From Halisarca cf. caerulea (Eukaryota > Porifera > Demospongiae > Chondrillida > Halisarcidae), in contig CAUJGJ010000004.1 in NCBI GenBank assembly GCA_963170055.1, forward strand, positions 45,001-97,500: a stretch of DNA of 52,500 nt, in the 5' to 3' direction. A program made the translations under genes and the position numbers. Of the stretch, positions 12,518 to 23,900 are shown in pieces. Position 1 is the first letter of the stretch. Each line of letters opens with the position of its first letter. The notes beneath the pieces were generated by a model. It was not told the origin of the DNA. It was given only the letters and a program-made list of their open reading frames with translations, and made no database searches.

Positions 12518-13454
12518 GATTCTGTACCTATCAGCTTTCAAAATTTTCTCCATCTGTTTCTTAGTCAGTGTAAGCCTTTTTCTTCATTCTCATCAATTCT
12601 ATTCAAATCCCAACTCAAAGAGTGGATATGTAACCTTTTATTTGTTTCTGCCTCTTTATAAGTATATAATATTTGCCTCGAGAGTATATTTAAGTTTGGC
12701 GCGAAGCTGTTGCACACGAGACTGAGCATGCGCATAATTCGTATATTTATTCTTGATACACTTGTGTTAAAACTATATAAAAGTGGCCTTCGAAGCCAAG
12801 GGAGTCTCCTAGCCTAGTCTATGGTCTTACTGGCAGTGCCTTTATCAGTGGATGAACTGTGAACGAGATCTTGTCATCAGGAGTTGAACTGACCTGGAGA
12901 ATTTATTTCAACGTACAGTTTCTCAAGCGTAGTTTGCAGGTGTGTTTTTTGGCTTCGAAGCAGTGTTTAAGCAGTTTCGACACCCACAGCTGAAGTTGCA
13001 AGAGCTTTTGAAGATTGTTGGTTTATTGTATTCCCTACACCCTAAATATCGATATACGTCTAAGTTCTCCCACGGGATGGGACAGCTACGCCGTAGTGGT
13101 GTTCGCTGTAATTCACAGACAAATGCTAGATTTATTGTGCTTGGTATCCGATGCTTCTTGGTTGTGCATCATTCTCGAACGCCATCTTGTTGCGTTCACT
13201 TCAGCGAACGGTCTAGTTCTGGTTACTATATTTGGTCATTCTAAGACGAAGCCACGCAATGGAGCCCTGAAGAGGGCCACTTCCAATAGACTAAACGCAT
13301 GCATACGGTTATGCAGCTTTTTCGTCAGTGTCATTTTCACTATGACATAAGTTATTGTACATGCTGCCTGTTTGGTGATTGTTAGAATGTCAGTGTTTAC
13401 TCTGTTTGTCTGTGTACACCTTCAAGGCTTGTTTTCTCTGTTGTTTCAAAGGGA
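12518..13454 (+). promoter_or_regulatory. Putative CYRI promoter, 5' UTR exon and first intron
   Basis: E2F-like TTTGGCGC at 12695-12702, NRF1-like GCATGCGCA at 12726-12734 and TATATAA at 12774-12780 lie in order on the + strand. A non-coding exon from about 12805 could end at the donor TTGCAG|GTGTGT near 12940, with an acceptor just before the CYRI start at 13455. An LTR reading was considered, but no matching termini or target duplication were found. Short frames around 12942-13350 have no recognisable homology. Confidence 0.45.
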
Positions 13455-14812
13455 ATGGGCAACCTTCTTCGAGTGCTTGGTGACAGGCCTGTAGGGCCAA
13501 AAGTTGATTTCTTTGTGGACTTTGAACGTGCAAGACCCACAGAAAGTGAAATGGCATTGTACGAGAAGGTAAACAATTGTATAGCAAGGATGCCTGATAT
13601 GCTGGTAGCCATGAAAGCATACAAAGGTGCTGGTCAAGAGATAAGAGAAGTAAGTGTGATTTGATTTTCATCTAAACAGTGTTCAGATATTACAAACTGT
13701 ACATATATGGTGGGATGCACTACACCCATGCTGTGCACGCATGTGTGCATGTGTGTGTACATGAGTGCATAGCAGTTGGTTGGGGGTGGGGTGTAGCACT
13801 TGATGAAATTGTGTGTGGGTCAACTTGTTTTTTTTTTTCCAGGCTATTTCCAACTCAGGTAGTGAGGAACACCAGTCAAGGGCATGGAGTGCTGTCTGTC
13901 CACTTGTACTTCAGTTAAAAGGGTTTTATGAGTTCTCCAATCAACTGGAGCTGTGCATTGTTGACCTTCTCCGTGCATTGAGCAGTTCCGATATGACTCC
14001 AAGTCAACATCTTGAGAGTCAGCAGGCACTCACTAAGCAGTTTGCAGAGATCCTTCACTTCTCCCTCTCATTCGATGACTTAAAGGTTTGTATGGTTTTT
14101 GTCCACCATTTTGTAGCCTTTCTTCGTTCAGCAGTAGATATATAGCATGTACGTACGTATATTTGGCTTGTATTCTCTTGTTGTCCTGCTTGTATACTAC
14201 CTGTACATTCTGCTTCTGTTAGTGGGTTCACATGTGGTAAGCTTGTATATTATTAATATACCAGCTCATGGGCTAGCTGTAAAACAGATGTGTTAGCTGC
14301 AACTTAATTTCATTGTAGAAATAGTTTTGTTTTAATTACCTGAAGCCACAGAACACTTTATTATCTAAAAACTGTATACAGTGAAAATGGTGTTTCCATA
14401 GCAGTTGATGTAAACGTTTGTTTTGGCTTTGTTTTTTGTGTTTTGGATTAGTCCATCACCTCCTGTTGATAACCTCCATCCCTCCCTCTCCCCTTCACTC
14501 CATCCCTCCCCTTCCTTCACTCCATCCCTCCCTCTCCCCTTCCCTCCATCCCTCTCACCTTTCTTCCTTCCCTCCCCTCCCTTCCCTCCCACCCCTCCTT
14601 TCCCTTTACAGATGAACAATCCAGCAATACAAAATGACTTCAGTTATTATAGAAGAACAAAGAACCGTAAAAAGTTGGAAGATCAAGATGTAGTGCTTAA
14701 TGGAGACCTAGAACTGCCTGATGATGTGGCTAATAGAATGTCATTATTTTACGCCAACCCAACACCTATGTTGAACACACTTACCAGCTCTACAACCAAA
14801 TTCACAACACAG

Positions 14813-14847
<35 letters not shown>

Positions 14848-16667
14848 TGGAGCTTGCACATTTGTGAGTTGATGTATGTGTAATTTGTTCCATAGAACCC
14901 TGATGTTCCTTTGGAGAACACAACAGACGTCCTCTGTACAATGGCTGCCGTGTGCAGAGTGATGACGGAGAACCAGTGAGCCTAGTTCTCTCTTTACCTG
15001 TGTTTTTGTGTTCACATTTTATGTTGCATTCAACAGAGATTTTTCCAGTCGTTTTGAGCGAGATGACACTGCTTTGTTTTGTCTTCGTGTGATGGTGGGG
15101 GTTATAATTCTCTATGACCATGTCCACCCATTAGGAGCCTTCGTAAAGATGTCAAATATTGATGTAAGTTGTGTGTATGTGTGTGTGTGTGTGTATGTGT
15201 GTGTGTGTGTGTGTGTGGTCTAAGTGGATGGGTGTGATCTGCAGACGTGTACTTTAGGTGTGTGTGTGGTGTCTGCACTGGGATGTGTTGTCTTCTGGAA
15301 GTACATACACTGAAGGTGAGAGTTGAGATTGGCTCTCAACATATTTTCTTGTTTTATAGATGAGAGGAACTGTTAAGCTTCTGAAGGAACATCCACTTAG
15401 TTCTGAGTCTTTACTGAATGCTCTAAGGTGAGGTTTGATGACATTCGGTGAGGTTTGATGACATTCGGTGAGGTTTGATGACATTCGGTGAGGTTTGATG
15501 ACATTCGGTGAGGTTTGATGACATTTGGTGAGGTTTGATGACATTTGGTGAGGTTTGTGGACAGGTGGTGAGGTTTTGATGACATTCGGTGAGGTTTGAT
15601 GACAGTCGGTGAGGTTTGATGACAGTCGGTGAGGTTTGACGACAGTCGGTGAGTTTTGATGACAGTCGGTGAGGTTTGAGGAAAGCCGGTGAGGTTTGAT
15701 GACAGTCGGTGAGGTTTGAGGAAAGCCGGTGAGGTTTGATGACAGTCGGTGAGGTTTGATGACAGTCAGTGAGGTTTGATGACAGTCGGTGAGGTTTGAG
15801 GAAAGCCGGTGAGGTTTGATAACAGGTGGTGAGGTTTGTTGACAGCTGGCAAGGTTGATGACAGTTGGCTGAAAGGACTGATCTGATTTTAGTGTCATTG
15901 TTCATTGATGTAACCTTCCAAGTGTTCTGATATCAGAGCATTCCAATGTGCACTCTCTTTGGATGCCCCAGCAACTGGGCATGTACCTATGCATGTTTGC
16001 TGCTTGTTTGTATTGTACTACATATAGTGGGTGTTGTGCCACATAAATGGGTATTAATTATTCCGCACTATTGGTTAGGGCCTACGTAATTTTGGCACAA
16101 TAGTGATGTCAGAATATATTTTGTCCTTTATAGCTTGCTTCCACATACCATAGTATATGCGTGGCATCTTATGTTACCATGGTAATGGCATCTCGTGTTA
16201 CCATGGTAATGGCATGGTTATACAGTGCTTTTACATTCTGAATGAAACATGGACATCTATTGTGAGTGGTTTTGTGAGTGCTTGTGTGGGTGGTTTGTGA
16301 GTGCTTGCGTGAGTGGTTTTGTGAGTGGTTTTGTGGGTGATTTTGTGAGTGGTTGTGTGAGTGGTTTTGTGAGTGGTTGTGTGGGTGGTTTTGTGAGTGG
16401 TTTTGTGAATGGTTGTGTGAGTGGTTTTGTGGGTGGTTGTGTGGTTGAAAACTTGTCATTTTAGGTAATATCTCCTGGAGTATAATGCTACTTCTAAAGC
16501 ATCTGGAAGACAGGCACACTGAGTCGAACCAAAACAAAACCATTTTTTTCCCTGCTGTGAGAACCAAGCTTAGTGCTGTAGACAAAGTCTTTGTTGATAC
16601 AATTAATGCTCTGTTGAAGTCCGGAAAGACCAAAATATCTACTCAAAGTCCACAAGCAGGGTTGTAG
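13455..16667 (+). CDS. CYRI: CYRI (FAM49), CYFIP-related Rac1 interactor
   Basis: Exons 13455-13649, 13843-14085, 14612-14812, 14896-14975, 15037-15163 and 15360-15427, plus a tentative last exon 16481-16667, give 366 residues (vertebrate CYRI about 324). MGNLLRVL carries the myristoylated Gly2. The family core [13 protein letters not shown] is present, with Arg160-Arg161 at the same numbering as the Rac1-binding arginines of human [23 protein letters not shown] is near-invariant. CYRI binds active Rac1 at the membrane and opposes the Scar/WAVE complex. The 3' end is uncertain: acceptor TTTTAG at 16464 gives an immediate stop (AGG TAA), while GGAG at 16480 reads into [14 protein letters not shown], resembling the family C-terminus, followed by about 36 extra residues. 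Confidence 0.93.
14455..14605. repeat. Polypyrimidine CCCTCC/CATCC tract
   Basis: About 150 bp of nearly pure C and T directly upstream of the CYRI acceptor at 14611. It acts as an extremely long polypyrimidine tract and could form triplex or G-quadruplex structure on the other strand. Confidence 0.9.
15426..15862. repeat. 20-bp minisatellite growing from a splice donor
   Basis: About 21 units with core GGTGAGGTTTGATGACAGTC. The first unit overlaps the CYRI donor CTAAG|GTGAGG at 15428, so each unit repeats the donor hexamer GTGAGG. Confidence 0.97.
16173..16210. promoter_or_regulatory. Two X-box-like palindromes 24 bp apart
   Basis: GTTACCATGGTAAT occurs at 16173-16186 and again at 16197-16210 within a local tandem duplication in the last CYRI intron. 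Each is a near-perfect RFX X-box. Function is inferred. Confidence 0.45.
16255..16445. repeat. 12-bp GTGAGTGGTTTT minisatellite
   Basis: Imperfect units GTGAGTGGTTTT or GTGAGTGGTTGT just upstream of the CYRI last exon. Most contain GTGAGT, a strong match to the U1 5' splice-site consensus. Confidence 0.94.
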
Positions 16668-17420
16668 TGTTTAAGAGATGCTCACTTGGGCTGTTCTGCC
16701 CTTGAGCACTTTGCACCCTCAGGACTGCACCTTGCAGGTTCATCAGGACCACCAGAGCAGGTCCGGCTGTCTGGTCAAAACCGGACCACTTTGAGCAGAA
16801 ACCTGAAATACCATTTTTGCAAATATGCCTAAATTTCTCAGAGACGAATTTTCCTGTCGGTTTGAATTATAGTATGGGTTAAGAGTATCCTTGTTGGGGG
16901 TTATATCAAAAGTGATTACAGTAACAGTGAATTTCTTTGTGAGGATTAGCATGCGTCCTTGTGGAAGTGGCCATACTTCAATTGTGCAATCAACCACATG
17001 TTTCTAATTTTGATGGCTCTGCTTGATATTCATTGATGCAAACGGAGCCTGGGTATCCTTGAATTGAAGACAAAACCTTCAACCCAACGGACCAGCATAG
17101 TGCTCAGTGCTCAAGTGTGTGATCCATGTTTTCTGAGTTATATTAGGATGTGATTATAATAAGTTTTCATGTTATACTCGAGTCTTCTCTTTTATGTTTT
17201 AGTCTCAGTCTTCAACATTTTTAGTCTTGGTATTATCACCAGTCATATATGAATGTGGAATTACTTGTAATAGTGTGCGTAGTAGCTTGTCTTTATGGAA
17301 ATAATATATATTATACTAGTAATGGTCAGTACCGCTAAAATTTCATGGCAAAGGCAATTTTGGGTACTAAATATGACGTGACCACGCCTGGAGGGCCTCC
17401 TCCAGGCCTGTTCATGTCTG
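16668..17420. other. CYRI 3' flank, no gene seen
   Basis: Unique-looking AT-rich sequence, presumably CYRI 3' UTR followed by spacer. A short palindrome CTGGAGGGCCTCCTCCAG lies at about 17388-17405. No coding frame is supported. Confidence 0.6.
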
Positions 17421-17422
17421 TA

Positions 17423-18378
17423 CACTGCCCTCCAAAGGAAAGTTAACAGTGACGTCATGATAGAAAATGACAGCTACCACGAGTGCAATAAAAAGGACTG
17501 ATATATTGTCATCATATAAAATATTGGTCAATAAGTATTACCAACTGTGTCTGAAATGTTGAGGAATATCGTGAAATTGTCAAAAATGAGTTTTCCTTAA
17601 CTGTTAATATATTTGAATACGGTTCGGCGTGCTGTCGATAAGATCATCGCAAATTGTCAGCGTATTTTGATCCTCACAATAAAACGAAATACTGCCACAG
17701 GTCATCGAAGGTTGTAGGACGATCATCTTGAATCAAACGTGCCAAGACCTCCCAATACTTTACAGGATGAAGATGTGCAAGTTTTGGCATTCCCTTATAA
17801 CGGATTCAATTTGTCGTTCTCGCCAACGATATGTATATGTAAGTTTTGCTTAGTGGAGTAAGAAAAATGATAGGTAACGTTATTTTGGTATTAGATTTGG
17901 CCATTCGCCTGAGTAGAAGTAATTAATTGGTTCTCTAAAAGACTCAGATAAACAATGTGGTTCATTGTTGGCTGCACCCCGCACTTGTCCCCCTTATCAA
18001 GAGCCAAAAATCTGTCCCAGAACCAAACAGAGTACGCTATGCCTTTATAATGGGCTTTTGGGAACACAAAAAGGCTTAAACGTAGCACTAATGTTGCAGA
18101 GCATCCAGCTACCTGTGCAAATTCACAAAGACAGTACCCACATTCGGGCAACATCTTCGCGTTGGAGTGCTTGCGATTCAGACGACTTTGGCATTTCAAA
18201 ACTATACGAACTGGCTCACTAGCAACAGAAATGAAAGACATGCTATCAAAGACAGTATACATTAGTATCTCTTGTGAAATTTAGATTCATAAATTCAGTT
18301 TTGAGTAGCTTTCCAAATATACATCGTCGCCGCCATTTTTACATGACATCACTGTTAACCTTCTTTTGGAGGACAGTG
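17423..18378. mobile_element. TIR DNA transposon with TA target duplication
   Basis: Inverted termini of about 37 bp match at most positions: CACTGCCCTCCAAAGGAAAG at the left, and the complement of the right end reads CACTGTCCTCCAAAAGAAGG. Similarity continues through GTTAACAGTGAYGTCATG. The element is 956 bp and flanked by TA on both sides (17421-17422, 18379-18380), as for Tc1/mariner-type or similar elements. No transposase is recognisable in its short frames, so it is probably non-autonomous. Confidence 0.85.
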
Positions 18379-18497
18379 TATTGTCTTAACCTATGAAGTA
18401 CTAATGTTCAAACATGTGCTCTTCATGTTAGCATCAACTATGGGATGCTTTGTTGTCTCCTCTAGTGTAGCTTGTGACATTTGTTGGCGCACTAGCA

Positions 18498-18860
18498 GAT
18501 ACTGGAGTGTCTGTAGTGGCAGTACCTACTCGGGTGTCTGTAGTGGCAGTGCCTACACAGGTGTCTGTAGTGGCAGTACCTACACGGGTGTCTGTAGTGG
18601 CAGTGCCTACACGGGTGTCTGTAGTGGCAGTACCTACACGGGTGCCTGTAGTGGCAGTGCCTACACAGGTGTCTGTAGTGGCAGTGCCTACACAGGTGTC
18701 TGTAGTGGCAGTGCCTACACGGGTGTCTGTAGTGGCAGTGCCTACACAGGTGTCTGTAGTGGCAGTACCTACACAGGTGTCTGTAGTGGCAGTGCCTACA
18801 CAGGTGTCTGTAGTGGCAGTACCTACACAGGTGTCTGTAGTGGCAGTACCTACTCGGGTA
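18498..18860. repeat. 27-bp minisatellite (CTGTAGTGGCAGTACCTACA)
   Basis: About 13 units alternating GTACC and GTGCC in the core. Two frames stay open across it because the period is a multiple of three; both look like repeat artefacts. Confidence 0.95.
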
Positions 18861-19412
18861 CTAATTGACCCTCAAAAGTGGCAGTGAATGGTGGAATGGT
18901 AAGACATTGGATTTCTCCCGCACACAGTACTGCCATACAGGTGGATTATGGCAGTTTGAGTGGTTTAGCAAAGGGGGGGGGGGGGACACATCGATTAATA
19001 TACATTCAATGTAATACATTGCTGTTTTTATTTTACCTGTAGATACAATACAAAGCACTTGAATGATGAGGGAACCCCTAAAGCTATACAACAAATGCTT
19101 TCATAGACTGTTTTAGGATGTTGTCATGGTGATTGTAAACACCAGAAAGTAATTTTTATACTTTTTGAAATGTTGTACAGAAAATGATGTTAGCACCAGT
19201 GTAACACAAGTTAATTAAATTATGATTCAATGTATGTTGTGTTATTATAGTGTGAATGCGTGTCTATTCCATGTAATTAAGTTATCAATATCATGCTGAT
19301 CGATTTATTGACAATGAAATGATGCTCCAATCGGATATCAACAGTGTTCACAATGCACAGCAAACTAATAAAGCTGTCTTCTTGTCAACAGAACAGACAA
19401 AACACAAGCAAA
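18861..19412. other. Elongin C 3' flank
   Basis: A G run lies at about 18975-18987 and a GTTGTCATGGTGAT X-box-like sequence at 19120. TTTATT at 19304-19309 reads AATAAA on the minus strand about 104 bases after the elongin C stop and is the likely polyadenylation signal. Confidence 0.6.
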
Positions 19413-20920
<1,508 letters not shown>

Positions 20921-23900
20921 ATGGCTGTCATGTTGGAGAGTGCCGAACGGCAAGTACGCGAAGGGACACGTATTCGAAAGAAACCTTCTTTATGTCAGTT
21001 ATTTTGTGACCAAATTCATTTTTGTTGTCGGTTTATGTTATCTTGGATTTTACAGTGCATAAACGTCACCAAACAGCTCCATCAACGAGCGCGTCCATCC
21101 CTGGAAAGTACCAAGTGGTTTTCAACCGAGAGGACGAGAAGAAAGGCTTCACATGCCAGACTCCTAGATTCCCATCTCACAATACCAACGTACGTAGGTT
21201 GCTGGAAATGTGAAGATCTCCTACTTAGTTGACTTTAACTCACATTGTGCATAACCTGTCTCTTTCCCCATGTTCGCATGGCATGAGGACCCATTGAGGG
21301 CTGTATGAGGACCCATTGAGTGCTGCATGAGGACCCATTGAGTGCTGCATGAAGGGCCCATTGAGTGCTGCATGAGGACCCATTGAGTGCTGCATGAAGG
21401 GCCCATTGAGTGCTGCATGAGGACCCATTGAGTGCTGCATGAGGACCCATTGAGTGCTGCATGAAGGACCCATTGAGTGCTGCATGAAAGGCCCATTGAG
21501 TGCTGCATGAGGACCCATTGAGTGTTGCATGAAGGACCCATTGAGTGTTGCATGAAGGACCCATTGAGTGCTGCATGAAGGACCCATTGAGTGCTGCATG
21601 AAGGACCCATTGAGTGCTGCATGAAGGACCCATTGAGTGCTGCATGAAGGACCCATTGAGTGCTGCATGAAAGGCCCATTGAGTGCTGCATGAGGACCCA
21701 TTGAGTGCTGCATGAAAGGCCCATTGAGTGCTGCATGAAGGACCCATTGAGTGCTGCATGAAGGGCCCATTGAGTGCTGCATGAGGACCCATTGAGTGCT
21801 GCATGAAGGACCCATTGAGTGCTGCATGAAGGACCCATTGAGTGCTGCATGAAAGGCCCATTGAGTGCTGCATGAGGACCCATTGAGTGTTGCATGAAGG
21901 ACCCATTGAGTGTTGCATGAAGGACCCATTGAGTGCTGCATGAAGGACCCATTGAGTGCTGCATGAAGGACCCATTGAGTGCTGCATGAAGGACCCATTG
22001 AGTGCTGCATGAAGGACCCATTGAGTGCTGCATGAAAGGCCCATTGAGTGCTGCATGAGGACCCATTGAGTGCTGCATGAAACGCCCATTGAGTGCTGCA
22101 TGAAGGACCCATTGAGTGCTGCATGAAGGGCCCATTGAGTGCTGCATGAAGGGCCCATTGAGTGCTGCATGAGGACCGATTGAGTGCTGCATGAGGACCC
22201 ATTGAGTGCTGCATGAGGACCCATTGAGTGCTGCATGAAGGACCCATTGAGTGCTGCATGAAGGGCCCATTGAGTGCTGCATGAGGACCGATTGAGTGCT
22301 GCATGAGGACCCATTGAGTGCTGCATGAGGACCCATTGAGTGCTGCATGAAGGACCCATTGAGTGCTGCATGAAGGACCCATTGAGTGCTGCATGAGGAC
22401 CCATTGAGTGCTGCATGAAGGACCCATTAAGTGCTGCATGAGGACCCATTGAGTGTTGCATGAAGGGCCCATTGAGTGCTGCATGAAGGACCCATTGAGT
22501 GCTGCATGAAGGACCCATTGAGTGTTGTAACAATTGACTGAATTTCTTTACGTCCCATTATTTTGCAATTTTCCCTGATCAGTTTTGTACTGTTTTTGTC
22601 TCTTCTCTTTTGTTTTGTTGACTGGGTGCCTGTAGGATAGCCTGACTGGGTGCCTGTAGGATAGCCTGACTGGGTGCCTGTAGGAATAGCCTGACTGGGT
22701 GCCTGTAGGAGTAGCCTGACTGGGTGCCTGTAGGAATAGCCTGACTGGGTGCCTGTAGGAATAGCCTGACTGGGTGCCTGTAGGAATAGCCTGACTGGGT
22801 GCCTGTAGAAATAGCCTGACTGGGTGCCTGTAGGAATAGCCTGACTGGGTGCCTGTAGGAATAGCCTGACTGGGTGCCTGTAGGAATAGCCTGACTGGGT
22901 GCCTGTAGGATAGCCTGACTGGGTGCCTGTAGGATAGCCTATGGCTAAAGGCTCCCCAGTGTAATGATTCCCTGATCCTACAATTGTGTAGGTGAACTGT
23001 ACATCATGACTTGCCATGTTCCAGACTTGCTGGTCTGGTCACATTAGACCAAGACTTTACATTGTTGTAGTTTGTTACCCTCTTCTTGCTCCTCTGTCAG
23101 GACCTCCCTGGACCTGGGTCATACTGCTATGGGAGTGAGTTTGTGGACACGACAGGCCCTTCATTTTCACAAAATGGTTTGGGAGGATTTGCTTCTAAGG
23201 TATATGTGGCATTTGATCGTCATGTGATTGACATGTGACACTGCAAGATTTGTAATGCTCTACTCAGACTTGTAGATTTTCCAAGCCACTCCTGTCGAAG
23301 TTAGGTCCAGGGTGTTATTCCCCTCAAGTGGAGAAGACAAGGGTTGACTTCAGCAAAGGAGATGGAAGGTTTGGATACGCTGTGTTTCTTCTGTTGCTTT
23401 TGTCAAATCTGCTCGGTCTCTTCCTTTGCTGTCAACAGCAACTTCCAAAAACCAGTTGTTTCTAGAAAAACCCTGGCCTCAACAGGGCCAGCTCCAAATG
23501 CTTACAAGGTATGTTTGTTGGTTGTGGTCAGTAGTGCGTTGGTTGTGGTCAGTAGTGCGTTGGTTGTGGTTAGTAGTGCGTTGGTTGTGTTCAGTAGTGT
23601 GTTGGTTGTGTTCAGTAGTGTGTTGGTTGTGTTCACTGCTGTACGTCCTGCAGACCCACAACACTTGGGACAACTCCTCAGGTACTGCTGTTGCCTCATT
23701 CAAGTCAAGGTTAGGCCTACTTTGTGTAGCAGGAAAGATTCATCCATTTACCTCTAACATTGAGTTTTTCACTTCCCCTCTCTAGCGGGGTGTCTACTAC
23801 ACCTCCTCCTCTAGCAGGGCGTCTACTACACCTCCTCCTCTAGCAGGGTATCTACTACACCTCCTCCTCTAGCAGGGCGTCTACTACACCTCGTCCTCTA

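Noticed and set aside
12640..13370. Possible solo LTR with internal TATA box
   Set aside because: No TG...CA ends or target duplication found; E2F-like, NRF1-like and TATA signals followed by a splice donor fit a CYRI promoter and 5' UTR better.
15254..15905. Minus-strand frame of [10 protein letters not shown] repeats with N-glycosylation-like motifs
   Set aside because: Complement of the CYRI intronic 20-bp array.
17891..18262. 123-codon minus-strand frame inside the TIR element
   Set aside because: No recognisable transposase or THAP motif; not supported as a gene.
18404..18887. Frame with repeated VSVVAVPTQ resembling a secreted repeat protein
   Set aside because: A pure 27-bp tandem repeat with equally open alternative frame and no spliced partner.
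21221..22533. Three overlapping minus-strand open frames of 375-432 codons
   Set aside because: They are one 22/23-bp minisatellite read in three frames (HAALNGS, MQHSMGP, CSTQWVL); it lies in an STPG1 intron and has no start context.
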